Source: Bradyrhizobium sp. CB1015 | GTDB taxonomy: Bacteria; Pseudomonadota; Alphaproteobacteria; Rhizobiales; Xanthobacteraceae | Reading direction: 5' to 3' | NCBI RefSeq assembly: GCF_025200925.1 | Contig: NZ_CP104174.1 | Span: 4,216,001 to 4,280,000, forward strand | DNA: 64,000 nt | In this document: in pieces, positions 16,107 to 24,552 of the stretch | Numbering within the stretch: the first letter of the stretch is position 1 | How the letters are laid out: each line of letters begins with the position of its first letter | Notes under the pieces: model-generated | The model's database searches: none | The model's input: only the letters and a program-made list of their open reading frames with translations | What the model was told of the DNA's origin: nothing | Made by a program: the position numbers and the translations under genes

Positions 16107-17378
16107 ATGACAGCGCGCCTCGATTTCACCAGCGAGGCCTTCTTTCGCGATCCGTCCAAGGCAATCGCGACGTTGCGCATGTCCGCACCCGTGGTCGCGA
16201 CGCGGTTTCCCATCGTCGGCAATGTCTGGATCACCACGACCCATGACGCCACCGCTCAGGTTTTGAAGGACGGCGCGACCTTCACGTTGCGCAAGGAGGA
16301 TGGCGACGTCGCGGGCTTGCGCTGGTGGATGCCGAGGTTCGTCCGGACCATCGCCAACAACATGCTGACGATGGACGAGCCGGATCACACGCGGTTGCGC
16401 AGCATCGTGGACGAAGCGTTTCGCCGCCGCGCGATCGTCGCGATGGAGCCGCGCATCCGGGCCATTGCTGACGGTCTGGCCGACGAGCTGTTCGCGGAGG
16501 GATTCCCGGCCGATCTGGTCCAGCGCTATGCGCGCATCCTGCCGCTCGCGGTGATCTCGGAACTGCTCGGCCTGCCGCTGGCAGATCGTCCAAAGTTCAT
16601 CGCCTGGGCCAACGCGATGTCCTCGCTGACGAATGTCGTCAGCTTCTTGTCCCTGCTGTTCGCGGTGCGCAAGATGCGCGCCTACCTCGAGCAGCAGTTG
16701 CAGATCGCGCGCGTGCAGGGCGGCGAGGGCCTGATTGCCGAGCTGATTCAGGTCGAGCGCGAAGGCGGTCAGATCACGCCAGATGAAATGGTTTCGATGG
16801 TCTTTCTGTTGCTCGGGGCGGGATCGGAAACCACCACGCATCTCATCAGCGGTTCCGTCTACGAGCTGCTCAGGAATCCCAAGCTGCGCGACTGGCTGGA
16901 ACAGGATTGGAGCCGCGTCGGGCTCGCGGTCGAGGAGTTCCTGCGCTTCGTCTCGCCGGTGCAATTCTCCAAGCCGCGCTACGTGCGGCGCGATGTCGAG
17001 GTCGAAGGCGTGCGCCTGAAAAAGGGCGACCGCGTCATGGTGATGCTCGTCGCCGCGAACATGGATCCGGCGGTTCATGATCGTCCCGAGATTCTCGATC
17101 TCGAACGCAAGCCGAACCGCCATATCTCGTTCGGCACGGGGATCCATTTCTGTCTCGGCCACCAACTCGCGCGCATCGAGGCGGCCTGCGCGCTGGAGGC
17201 GCTGTTCGTGCGTTGGCCGAATTTGAGTCTGGCGGTGGATTCCGCTGAGGTCCGCTGGCGCAAGCGGCCCGGCTTGCGCGCGATCGCGAGGCTTCCTGTC
17301 ACGGCAGAGGGCCGCGGAACAGAGACGACTGCACGCACCGGAACGAGAGACGATCGTTCCCTGACCGCGCCGAACTGA
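16107..17378 (+). CDS. Cytochrome P450
   Basis: A 423-residue soluble bacterial P450. The haem-binding loop FGTGIHFCLGHQLAR places the axial thiolate at Cys349. The I-helix oxygen-activation motif is GAGSETTTH near residues 237-245, and an ExxR-like EEFLRF lies in the K-helix region. No membrane anchor is present. The nearest ferredoxin reductase is fpr, two genes upstream, but no ferredoxin gene is adjacent. The substrate cannot be predicted. Confidence 0.88.
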   Translation: MTARLDFTSEAFFRDPSKAIATLRMSAPVVATRFPIVGNVWITTTHDATAQVLKDGATFTLRKEDGDVAGLRWWMPRFVRTIANNMLTMDEPDHTRLRSIVDEAFRRRAIVAMEPRIRAIADGLADELFAEGFPADLVQRYARILPLAVISELLGLPLADRPKFIAWANAMSSLTNVVSFLSLLFAVRKMRAYLEQQLQIARVQGGEGLIAELIQVEREGGQITPDEMVSMVFLLLGAGSETTTHLISGSVYELLRNPKLRDWLEQDWSRVGLAVEEFLRFVSPVQFSKPRYVRRDVEVEGVRLKKGDRVMVMLVAANMDPAVHDRPEILDLERKPNRHISFGTGIHFCLGHQLARIEAACALEALFVRWPNLSLAVDSAEVRWRKRPGLRAIARLPVTAEGRGTETTARTGTRDDRSLTAPN

Positions 17379-17425
17379 CGTCGGCGACGCCCTTTCGGAA
17401 AATCTTTGCCTGTTGTGATCGGCCA

Positions 17426-17450
17426 GGAACGGTGTGCCGTTCGTGCTGTT
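17426..17450 (+). promoter_or_regulatory. Candidate EcfG-type (general stress) promoter
   Basis: GGAAC at 17426-17430, then 16 bases, then TGTT at 17447-17450. This is one mismatch from the GGAAC-N16/17-CGTT consensus of alphaproteobacterial EcfG sigma factors. It lies about 75 bases upstream of the first small stress-like protein gene. Confidence 0.4.
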
Positions 17451-17524
17451 GTCATCCGGACATGATGCGGAGGGAGTTCCTTGGGCGCATGTCGCAGATC
17501 GAGGTCTTAACGGGAGACAAGATC

Positions 17525-17710
17525 ATGGCCAGCAAGATGCCACCTGTTCCACCGGACAATCAGAGCCACAAGGGAACCGGAGATCGCAAGCAAGTGTCCG
17601 CCGATCAGATGCCGCACGGTCAGCAACGTGCGCAGAATCCGGATCAGCAGGGACAGCAAGGCAACATCAAGCAGAACACGACCAATCAAGGCTATCAGCA
17701 GGATCGCTGA
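17525..17710 (+). CDS. Small hydrophilic protein 1 of a five-gene run
   Basis: A 61-residue Gln/Asn/Lys-rich protein with no hydrophobic segment (20 residues from KGTGDRKQ contain almost only polar types). It is predicted to be disordered. An AACGGGAGACAAG ribosome site precedes the ATG. It is the first of five closely spaced small genes that share this composition, behind a GGAAC-type promoter. The function is unknown; a desiccation or general-stress role is an inference. Confidence 0.65.
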   Translation: MASKMPPVPPDNQSHKGTGDRKQVSADQMPHGQQRAQNPDQQGQQGNIKQNTTNQGYQQDR

Positions 17711-17720
17711 GGAGGCGACA

Positions 17721-17921
17721 TTGTCGACATCCACGAAGACACCGAACAGCATTCGTCAGGGCGGACCCGGCGCCTCGCACGAGAACGCGAAGGCACCGCT
17801 TCAGGTGAAGAAGCCGCCGGCGGACGATCCGCAACGCAGCCACAGCCGGGTTTCCGGCGGCGGTGGAGAGCACGATTCCCATCACACGCACGACGAGGCC
17901 GGAAAAGGCGGAGGCAGGTGA
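17721..17921 (+). CDS. Small hydrophilic protein 2, probable TTG start
   Basis: A 66-residue polar protein rich in Gly, His, Ser and Pro, including the His/Asp stretch EHDSHHTHDEAGKGGG. The start is chosen at TTG 17721 because GGAGG sits 6 bases upstream and no ATG fits. It begins 10 bases after the previous gene and ends 1 base before the next start codon. I know no family for it. Confidence 0.55.
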   Translation: MSTSTKTPNSIRQGGPGASHENAKAPLQVKKPPADDPQRSHSRVSGGGGEHDSHHTHDEAGKGGGR

Positions 17922-17922
17922 C

Positions 17923-18150
17923 ATGACCAACAAGCAACCCAAGCTGTACGCGCCGACCGAGAAGGATCTGCATGACAATCCCCTGATCGGCGGATCGAAG
18001 GGAGCGAACATGGCAGGCGTTTCGCCTGACGACCTCGAGGACGTCTTGGGCGAGAACACGATCGAAGGCGACGTCGAGAACGACGTGAACGTCGCTGGCG
18101 GCATCGACAAGGATGTCGCGCGGAGCGGTTCGCCCCGAAGAGGCCGATAA
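17923..18150 (+). CDS. Small hydrophilic protein 3
   Basis: A 75-residue acidic polar protein with a middle segment SPDDLEDVLGENTIEGDVENDVN and a basic C-terminus. GGAGGCAGG just upstream is a strong ribosome site. It has no membrane segment. It follows protein 2 with a single intervening base, so it is in the same operon. Function unknown. Confidence 0.65.
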   Translation: MTNKQPKLYAPTEKDLHDNPLIGGSKGANMAGVSPDDLEDVLGENTIEGDVENDVNVAGGIDKDVARSGSPRRGR

Positions 18151-18165
18151 GATTGGAGGCCAGCA

Positions 18166-18429
18166 ATGCAGGGCAAGAAGACTCACGAACAGCAAGTGCG
18201 CATCCTCGAGCGGAAGCCCGATGTTCCGGATGCGCGAGAGCTCGAGCGGGCCGCCGGTCATAACCCGCAAGACACGCGCGTCCATCGCGCCAACCCGGAG
18301 GTGCGGCACAGCGAGTTTCCGGTGAGCCGCGGCGGCCTCAACCAGGAAAGCGATCACAACAAGCACAACGATCCCGGCCAGAGCGGCCACAAGCCGCCCA
18401 AACCGACGGCGGCGCAACAGAAGCACTAA
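18166..18429 (+). CDS. Small hydrophilic protein 4
   Basis: An 87-residue charged protein with an N-terminal helical stretch (KKTHEQQVRILERK) and a His/Asn/Gly/Pro-rich tail (QESDHNKHNDPGQSG), likely disordered. TTGGAGG upstream gives a clear ribosome site. It lies 15 bases after gene 3. No family is recognised. Confidence 0.65.
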   Translation: MQGKKTHEQQVRILERKPDVPDARELERAAGHNPQDTRVHRANPEVRHSEFPVSRGGLNQESDHNKHNDPGQSGHKPPKPTAAQQKH

Positions 18430-18460
18430 CTTCGGAAGATCACTGCAAGAGGAGAGACTG

Positions 18461-18703
18461 ATGCCAGGTGGCCACGGCAGCAAGACGCATTTCAGATCGG
18501 GCATGCATGGCAAGGGCGACGGCACCGGCGCATTGACCGACGTGCCGAAGGAGATGATCGGCGACAACATGGTTCTGTCCAACCGAGACAAGAAACAGCA
18601 TTCGGATATCCGCGGCATGGACAGCAAGGCCATTCAGACCGATCAATATCAGGATCACGCGGCCAACCGGCTCGAACAGGAGCCAGACGCCGACGAGACC
18701 TGA
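18461..18703 (+). CDS. Small hydrophilic protein 5
   Basis: An 80-residue polar protein beginning MPGGHGSKTHFRSGMHGKG. It contains DVPKEMIGDNMVLSNRDKKQ and ends acidic (QEPDADET). An AAGAGGAGAGACTG ribosome site lies upstream. It is the last of the run and is followed at once by a strong terminator. Function unknown. Confidence 0.65.
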   Translation: MPGGHGSKTHFRSGMHGKGDGTGALTDVPKEMIGDNMVLSNRDKKQHSDIRGMDSKAIQTDQYQDHAANRLEQEPDADET

Positions 18704-18727
18704 GAGGGGCGTTCCTCCCGTCAACTT

Positions 18728-18758
18728 GCGGACCGGTGTTCAGCCGGTCCGCTTTTTT
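18728..18758 (+). terminator. Rho-independent terminator of the small-protein operon
   Basis: GCGGACCGG and CCGGTCCGC form a perfect 9-base stem with a 7-base loop, followed by six T residues. The stop codon of the convergent DUF763 gene (18740-18742) lies inside the loop and stem, so the two genes share this element. Confidence 0.85.
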
Positions 18759-19990
18759 GTGGGCGCAAGATCGCGCTCCCAGCCGAACACCGAGCGGCCG
18801 TCGAGCTCCGGTGAGGCCGCACGCTCACCGGCGATGAAAGCTTCGACCGAGGGGCCGCGCGCGGTCCGCTCCAGCCGCCGCGCCTGGTCGTCGAGCCGCT
18901 TGATCGCCTGCATCTCTTCCTCGCGTCCGAGCTTCGCGTTCTGGATCGCGCCTTTCAGCACCCGGATGGTCTCGTCATAGACCTTGATCGGAACGGGGTA
19001 GGGATGCCGGTCCTTACCGCCATGGGCGAGCGAGAAACGCGCGGGGTCGGTGAAACGATAGGGCGCCCCGTGCACGACCTCCGCGACCATCGCCAGCGAG
19101 CGCACGGTGCGCGCGCCGACGCCCGGCGTCAGCAGCAGCTCCGGAAAATCCTCCGGGCCGCGCTCGGCTGCCGCGGCGAGCGTGCCGTGCAGGCGGCGCG
19201 CGAACACGTCCTTAGGCCGCACATCATGATATGCGGGCATGATCAGGTGCGGCAGCGTGCCCTGCGCCGGTGTGGACGGGGTCCCCGTGAGCCGTTCGAA
19301 TTCGGAGACGATGCGATCCGGACCGAGATCGTTCAACAGCTCGAGCTGTGCCGTCCGAGACATATCGGCGCGATGATCGGTGAGATTGACGATCTCTCCC
19401 TGCTGCGGCCCGTCGATTGCGCTATGCGGTGTATCGACAAAGCTCTTCAGTGCCTCGGAATGCCAGTGATAGCGCCGCGCCTGCCGCTTGTCGCCGTTCA
19501 TGCCCTGCTGCACCACCGTCCATTTGCCCTCAGTGGTCACGAAGAAGCCGTGCAGGTAAAGGTCAAAGCCGTCCTGGACCGCGGCACTGTCGACCTTGGC
19601 CACCAGACGGCTGGCCCGCGTCAGCTTGATGCCGTCGAATCCGACGCGGTCGCCGAGTTGCAACAGCTCGTCCGGCGTCTTGCGCGAATGCTGGCCGCGT
19701 CCGCCGCAGACGTAAATCCCGAGCTCGTCCTGCAGCGGTCCGAGCCCGCGCTTCAGTGCGCCGATCACCGAGGTGGTGATGCCGGAGGAGTGCCAGTCCA
19801 TTCCCATCACCGCGCCAAACGACTGGAACCAGAATGGATGCGACAGGCGCTGCAGAAACGCGTCGCGGCCGTAATGATGCACGATCGCCTGGGTGACGAT
19901 CGCCCCAAGGGAGGACATGCGACTCGCCAGCCAGGGCGGAACCCGCCCGGTGTGAAGAGGAAGATCGGCGCTGCCGGTACGTCGAGTCAT
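18740..19990 (-). CDS. DUF763 family protein
   Basis: A 416-residue soluble protein recognised as DUF763, present in archaea and scattered bacteria. The N-terminal part has RTGSADLPLHTGRVPPWLASRM and a Gly/His-rich HPFWFQSFGAVMGMDWHSSG segment. The C-terminal half has LLLTPGVGARTVRSLAMVAEV, which looks like a helix-hairpin-helix nucleic-acid-binding element. A longer in-frame extension exists, but the ATG at 19990 matches the family start. The function is unproven; DNA metabolism is suggested by the helix-hairpin-helix element. Confidence 0.8.
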   Translation of the reverse strand: MTRRTGSADLPLHTGRVPPWLASRMSSLGAIVTQAIVHHYGRDAFLQRLSHPFWFQSFGAVMGMDWHSSGITTSVIGALKRGLGPLQDELGIYVCGGRGQHSRKTPDELLQLGDRVGFDGIKLTRASRLVAKVDSAAVQDGFDLYLHGFFVTTEGKWTVVQQGMNGDKRQARRYHWHSEALKSFVDTPHSAIDGPQQGEIVNLTDHRADMSRTAQLELLNDLGPDRIVSEFERLTGTPSTPAQGTLPHLIMPAYHDVRPKDVFARRLHGTLAAAAERGPEDFPELLLTPGVGARTVRSLAMVAEVVHGAPYRFTDPARFSLAHGGKDRHPYPVPIKVYDETIRVLKGAIQNAKLGREEEMQAIKRLDDQARRLERTARGPSVEAFIAGERAASPELDGRSVFGWERDLAPTKKRTG

Positions 19991-20116
19991 GCCGGCAAGC
20001 CTAGCGCAGCTCAGCGACGGTTGCACCTGCGGGATGCTGCATTGCACGGGGCGGGGGAGCGAAGCCGGCCGGCAGGCGTTGTGCGGGTCGCGTGAATGCA
20101 ATGATGGGGACGATCC

Positions 20117-21259
20117 ATGGATTGGCAGGCCCTTACGGCCGAAATCGACAGGATGTTCGGCTGGATACCGTCATGGTTCATCGGGCTCAGCCTGGTTGCC
20201 GGTGCGATCCTTCTTGCCCTGCTCGCCTACCGGATCGCCACATGGCTGCTCAATCGCGCGTTCGGAACGCGCCTTCCGCTGTTGAGCGTGTTCATCGAGC
20301 GGACCGCTGGCCCGGCGCAAATGGCCGCCTGCCTTGCCGCGGTCGCAATGGTGCTGCCGCTGGCGCCGCTGGACGACACGATCCGCACCCCCCTGACGCG
20401 ATTGTTCGTGGTGGCCTTCATTGCGCTGATCGGCTGGATCTCGATCCGGATCGTCGACATGAGCGCGGCGCGCTACTTGCAGAACTTTCGCGATGTCACC
20501 GAGAATTTCGTCGCGCGCAAGCATGTGACGCAGGTGCGCGTGTTCAAGCGCGTCACCGACACCATCATCGTCATCATCACGGTCTCCGCCGCGCTGATGA
20601 CGTTCGACTCCGTGAAGCAATACGGCGTCAGCCTGTTCGCCTCCGCAGGTGCCGCCGGTATCATCGTCGGTCTTGCCGCGCGCCCGCTGCTGAGCAATCT
20701 GATCGCCGGCCTGCAGATCGCGATCACCCAGCCGATCCGCATCGAGGATGCCGTGATCATCGAGAACGAATGGGGCTGGGTAGAGGACATCGCCTCGACC
20801 TATGTCGTGATTCGGCTGTGGGACTGGCGCCGCATGGTGGTGCCGCTGTCCTACTTCATCGAAAAGCCGTTCCAGAACTGGACGCGCGACACCGCATCCC
20901 TCATCGGCGTCGTCGCGCTGCATGTCGACTATCGCGCCGACGTCCCATGCATCCGGCGCTGGCTGGAGGAGGCGGTGAAGCAGTCAAAGCTGTGGGACGG
21001 GGAGGTGGTGAATCTCCAGGTGATCGATGCCGATTCGCGCACCATCGAGCTTCGGGCGCTGGTCAGCGCCAGGAATGCACCGCAGTCGTGGGACCTGCGC
21101 TGCGAGATCAGGGAAAAGCTCATCGCCTTCATCCGCGACGAGATGCCGGAGGCGTTGCCGCGCGACCGCGCCATCCTGATCCCGTCGGGAGACGGAGACG
21201 GCGATTTCGCGCGGCGTCACGCACCGCCGGAAGAGATGCGGGCGAGCGCCACCAATTGA
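20117..21259 (+). CDS. MscS-family mechanosensitive channel
   Basis: A 380-residue inner-membrane protein. Hydrophobic segments lie near residues 20-40, 68-85, 95-115 and 150-165. The pore-lining helix region reads GVSLFASAGAAGIIVGLAARPLLSNLIAGLQ near residue 170, with the expected Ala/Gly pattern. A cytoplasmic beta domain follows (QPIRIEDAVIIENEWGWVEDI). It protects against osmotic downshock by releasing solutes. It is monocistronic and separated from the TetR gene by about 160 bases. Confidence 0.85.
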   Translation: MDWQALTAEIDRMFGWIPSWFIGLSLVAGAILLALLAYRIATWLLNRAFGTRLPLLSVFIERTAGPAQMAACLAAVAMVLPLAPLDDTIRTPLTRLFVVAFIALIGWISIRIVDMSAARYLQNFRDVTENFVARKHVTQVRVFKRVTDTIIVIITVSAALMTFDSVKQYGVSLFASAGAAGIIVGLAARPLLSNLIAGLQIAITQPIRIEDAVIIENEWGWVEDIASTYVVIRLWDWRRMVVPLSYFIEKPFQNWTRDTASLIGVVALHVDYRADVPCIRRWLEEAVKQSKLWDGEVVNLQVIDADSRTIELRALVSARNAPQSWDLRCEIREKLIAFIRDEMPEALPRDRAILIPSGDGDGDFARRHAPPEEMRASATN

Positions 21260-21401
21260 ACAGCGCTGACCTTCTTGCCGGGCGAGGCAACCGCATACGA
21301 CCGATGGCGGCGGCCTGAGCGCACGCCTCGTCTTTCGAGACGTCGCTTACGCGCCTGCGCCGTCCTGGCATCACCACGTTCTTGTTGACGAGACCTGATC
21401 T

Positions 21402-21419
21402 TTTGTACGATAGTACAAA
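21402..21419. promoter_or_regulatory. Palindromic operator just upstream of the TetR gene
   Basis: TTTGTACGATAGTACAAA has perfect 7-base arms around GATA. It ends 3 bases before the TetR start codon, a typical position for autorepression. The rest of the 163-base gap from MscS holds no gene. Confidence 0.55.
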
Positions 21420-21422
21420 TCG

Positions 21423-22133
21423 ATGGTACGCAAGTCCACCAGCAAGGAAGCGGCCCGCAAGCCGAACATGCGTGAGGCGATCCTCGCCGCCGCGGAGGAG
21501 CTGTTCGCCACCAACGGCTTCAATGCCGTGTCGGTGCGCGACATCGCGCACGCGGCCGGAGCGAATCCGGGCAGCGTGACCTATCATTTCAAGACCAAGG
21601 ACGGTTTGCTGCTGGAGATCTACCGGCGCCATTGCGGACCGATGAACCTGCGCCGTTCCGAGTTGCTCGCGGCCGCAAAGCGCGTGCGCGATCTCCAGGA
21701 CCGGCTGGAGGCGATCGTTCGCGCCTATGTGGTGCCGGCCTTCACCTCGGGCAGTGATCTCGCCGGTGGCGGGGCGCGTTTCACGCGGCTGCGCGCGGTG
21801 ATGTCGGCGGAAGGCAACGAGGTCGCGCGAAAGATCATCGCGCAGACCTTCGACGACACCAGCCACGCCTTCATCGACGCGGTCCACGAGAGCCTGCCGC
21901 ACATTCCGCGCACGGACATCGTCTGGCGCAGCCATTTCCTGCTCGGCGCACTCTATTATTCGCTGGTGACGCCGGAACGCGTGTCGCGCTTGTCGCGCGG
22001 CGAGGCCGACGGCAGCGATGCCGCGGGCGCCATCGAGCAATTGGTGCAGGCCACCGTCGCCGCCTTCCAGGCGCCGGCGCTGGACCAGGCCGCGCCGGCG
22101 CGGCGGCGGCCGGTCGTCGGCAGCAAGACGTGA
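21423..22133 (+). CDS. TetR-family regulator of the adjacent aromatic pathway genes
   Basis: A 236-residue regulator. The N-terminal helix-turn-helix spans AILAAAEELFATNGFNAVSVRDIAHAAGANPGSVTYHFKTKDGLLLEIY. The C-terminal part is a TetR ligand/dimer domain of the longer type (LGALYYSLVTPER). It is followed 31 bases later by the PDC-hydrolase-like gene on the same strand. It probably senses an aromatic acid or pathway intermediate and represses itself and the downstream operon through the palindrome at 21402-21419. Confidence 0.82.
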   Translation: MVRKSTSKEAARKPNMREAILAAAEELFATNGFNAVSVRDIAHAAGANPGSVTYHFKTKDGLLLEIYRRHCGPMNLRRSELLAAAKRVRDLQDRLEAIVRAYVVPAFTSGSDLAGGGARFTRLRAVMSAEGNEVARKIIAQTFDDTSHAFIDAVHESLPHIPRTDIVWRSHFLLGALYYSLVTPERVSRLSRGEADGSDAAGAIEQLVQATVAAFQAPALDQAAPARRRPVVGSKT

Positions 22134-22164
22134 AGCAAGCGGTCTCGCTTCGGCGGTTCACCTC

Positions 22165-23049
22165 ATGACGATGATGTACACGCCGACCATTCCACCGCCC
22201 GATCCGAACACGCGCACGCCGAAGTTCAGGCTGCCGAAGCTGTCGTGTGACGCGCATTGCCACATCTTCGGGCCCGGCGCGAAATATCCTTACGCGCCGG
22301 AGCGTTCCTACGCGCCGCCGGATGCGCCGTTGCAGGATTTTCGCGCGCTGCATGCCAAGCTCGGCGTGGAGCGCGCCGTCATCGTCAATGCCAGCGTGCA
22401 CGGCACCGACAACAGAGTGGCGCTCGATGCGATCGCTGAGAGCAATGGCGCCTACCGTGCTGTCGCCAACATCGACGATACCATCACCGAGCGCGACCTG
22501 CGCGTGCTGCACGAGGGCGGTTTTCGCGGCTGCCGCTTCAATTTCGTCCGCCATCTCGGCGGCGTTCCCGACAAGCGCGTATTCGACCGCATCGTCGCAA
22601 TGGTCACGCCGCTCGGCTGGCACGTCGATCTGCATTTCGATGCGATCGATCTGCCCGAAAATGCCGACATGCTGACGAGGCTGCCGCTGACTTACACCAT
22701 CGACCATATGGGCCGGGTGAAGGCGGCGGACGGGCTCGACCAGGTGCCGTTCAAGATCCTGATCGAGCTGATGCAGCGCGACGAGAAGTGCTGGGTCAAG
22801 ATCTGCGGCTCGGAGCGGGTATCCTCGGCCGGTCCGCCGTTCACCGATGCGGTGCCGTTCGCGCGAAAGATCGTCGAGACCGCGCCGGATCGCGTCATCT
22901 GGGGCACGGACTGGCCGCATCCCAACGTCAAGGTGATGCCGAATGACGGCGATCTCGTCGATTTGATTCCGCTGTTCGCGCCGGAGCCGGAGCTGCAGAC
23001 GAAGATTCTGGTCGACAATCCCGCGCGTCTGTTCGAGTTCGAGGCGTGA
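22165..23049 (+). CDS. ligI: 2-pyrone-4,6-dicarboxylate lactonase-like amidohydrolase
   Basis: A 294-residue amidohydrolase-superfamily protein close to Sphingomonas LigI. DAHCHIFGPG gives His31 and His33. FNFVRHLGG, YTIDHMGR and VIWGTDWPHPN follow the LigI pattern closely. LigI hydrolyses 2-pyrone-4,6-dicarboxylate to 4-oxalomesaconate in the protocatechuate 4,5-cleavage pathway. The next two genes encode the following steps, which supports this reading. The first ATG at 22165 was chosen; the one at 22171 is also possible. Confidence 0.8.
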   Translation: MTMMYTPTIPPPDPNTRTPKFRLPKLSCDAHCHIFGPGAKYPYAPERSYAPPDAPLQDFRALHAKLGVERAVIVNASVHGTDNRVALDAIAESNGAYRAVANIDDTITERDLRVLHEGGFRGCRFNFVRHLGGVPDKRVFDRIVAMVTPLGWHVDLHFDAIDLPENADMLTRLPLTYTIDHMGRVKAADGLDQVPFKILIELMQRDEKCWVKICGSERVSSAGPPFTDAVPFARKIVETAPDRVIWGTDWPHPNVKVMPNDGDLVDLIPLFAPEPELQTKILVDNPARLFEFEA

Positions 23050-23129
23050 CGACGTCTTCGCGATCGACACGCTGCGCGGACATGCGTTGCGGACGCCGGC
23101 GAATGCATACGAACGAAAAGGAGTAGCCC

Positions 23130-23843
23130 ATGAAAACAGGCCTCGTCGTCACCGCCCATCCCGGCGATTTCGTCTGGCGCGCCGGCGGCGCCATCGCACT
23201 GCATGCGAAGAAAGGCTATCGCATGAAGATCGTGTGCCTGTCCTTCGGCGAGCGCGGCGAGAGCCAGTTCGCGTGGAAGGAGCAGGGCGCGACGCTGGAA
23301 TCGGTGAAGGCCGGCCGCAAGGACGAAGCGGAGCGGGCGGCCAGGCTGCTCGGTGCCGAGATCGAGTTCTTCGATTGCGGCGACTATCCGCTGAAGCTGA
23401 CGGAAGCGCATTTCGACCGCATGGTCGACATCTACCGCGAGCTCAATCCGAGCTTCGTGCTGACGCATGCGCTGGAAGACCCCTATAATTTCGATCATCC
23501 GAACGCGGCGCATTTCGCGCAGGAGACCCGCGTGGTCGCGCAGGCCATGGGCCACAAGCCCGGCGCGCAGTACAAATATTCGGCCCCGCCGCTGTTCCTG
23601 TTCGAGCCGCATCAGCCCGAGCAGTGCAATTACAAGCCGGACACGATCCTCAAGATCGACGAGGTCTGGAAGGAGAAGTACGAGGCGTTTCAGATCCTCG
23701 CCGCGCAAAAGCATCTCTGGGGCTATTACGAGCGTGTCGCGCTCAATCGCGGCATCCAGGGCAGCCGCAACACCGGCGTTCCCATGACCTATGGTGAGGC
23801 CTATCAGCGACTGTTTCCGACCGTGGCGGAGGAATTGGCATGA
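23130..23843 (+). CDS. galB: 4-oxalomesaconate hydratase-like, PIG-L/LmbE family
   Basis: A 237-residue protein of the PIG-L (LmbE) zinc hydrolase fold. The family motif AHPxDD appears here as AHPGDF (His10, Asp13), and HPNAAHF supplies a later His. This resembles Pseudomonas putida GalB, a PIG-L member that hydrates 4-oxalomesaconate to 4-carboxy-4-hydroxy-2-oxoadipate. An AAAAGGAG ribosome site precedes the ATG, and the stop overlaps the aldolase start by ATGA. Position between LigI-like and aldolase genes supports hydratase rather than deacetylase activity. Confidence 0.78.
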   Translation: MKTGLVVTAHPGDFVWRAGGAIALHAKKGYRMKIVCLSFGERGESQFAWKEQGATLESVKAGRKDEAERAARLLGAEIEFFDCGDYPLKLTEAHFDRMVDIYRELNPSFVLTHALEDPYNFDHPNAAHFAQETRVVAQAMGHKPGAQYKYSAPPLFLFEPHQPEQCNYKPDTILKIDEVWKEKYEAFQILAAQKHLWGYYERVALNRGIQGSRNTGVPMTYGEAYQRLFPTVAEELA

Positions 23844-24523
23844 AGCCGGTCGTCGTTCGCAACATCAAGCGTGGCGATCCCGCCGGCATGGCGGAGTACG
23901 GCGTCTCCACCGTCCACGAGGCCTTTGGCCGCATCAGCCTGATGAAGCCTTACTTGCGTCCGGTCTGGGCGGGTGCGTCGATCGCCGGTCCCGCGGTCAC
24001 CGTGCTGGCGCAGCCCGGCGACAATTGGATGATCCATGTCGCCGTCGAGCAGTGCCGCAAGGGCGACATTCTCGTCGTCGGCTGCACCACTGACAATACC
24101 GACGGCATGTTCGGCGAATTGCTCGCGACCTCGCTCCAGGCGCGCGGCGTGCAGGGGCTGATCATCGATGCCGGCTGCCGCGACGTCAAAGCGCTGCACG
24201 AGATGAAGTTTCCGGTGTGGTCGCGCGCGGTCTCGGCCAAGGGCACGGTCAAGGCGACGCTCGGCTCGGTCAACGTCCCCGTGGTCTGCGCCGGCGTCAA
24301 TGTCGATCCCGGCGACATCGTCGTCGCCGATGGCGACGGCGTCGTGGTGGTGCCGAAGCGCTATGCGGCCGAAGTCGCCGAGAAGGCGAAGAAGCGCAAC
24401 GCGGATGAGGGCGGCAAGCGTAAGCGCCTCGCCTCGGGCGAGCTCGGCCTCGACATGTACAACATGCGCGAAGCCTTGGCGAAGGCGGGCCTTGTCTATG
24501 TCGACACTCCCGAGGACGTCTGA
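23840..24523 (+). CDS. ligK: 4-carboxy-4-hydroxy-2-oxoadipate aldolase/oxaloacetate decarboxylase
   Basis: A 227-residue RraA-fold class II aldolase. The diagnostic GELLATSLQARGVQGLIIDAGCRD contains Arg114 and Asp115, which bind pyruvate and metal in HMG/CHA aldolases. The C-terminal extension (EGGKRKRLASGELGLDMYNMREAL) is typical of the CHA aldolase subgroup and absent from plain RraA. It cleaves the hydratase product to pyruvate and oxaloacetate. It is translationally coupled to the preceding gene. Confidence 0.83.
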   Translation: MKPVVVRNIKRGDPAGMAEYGVSTVHEAFGRISLMKPYLRPVWAGASIAGPAVTVLAQPGDNWMIHVAVEQCRKGDILVVGCTTDNTDGMFGELLATSLQARGVQGLIIDAGCRDVKALHEMKFPVWSRAVSAKGTVKATLGSVNVPVVCAGVNVDPGDIVVADGDGVVVVPKRYAAEVAEKAKKRNADEGGKRKRLASGELGLDMYNMREALAKAGLVYVDTPEDV

Positions 24524-24552
24524 AGCGGAATAAGGGAAAGCGGAGCGGGCGG

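Noticed and set aside
23107..23118. GCATACGAACG before the hydratase gene as a third nicotinate operator
   Set aside because: It resembles only one half of the motif with two mismatches and has no palindromic partner.
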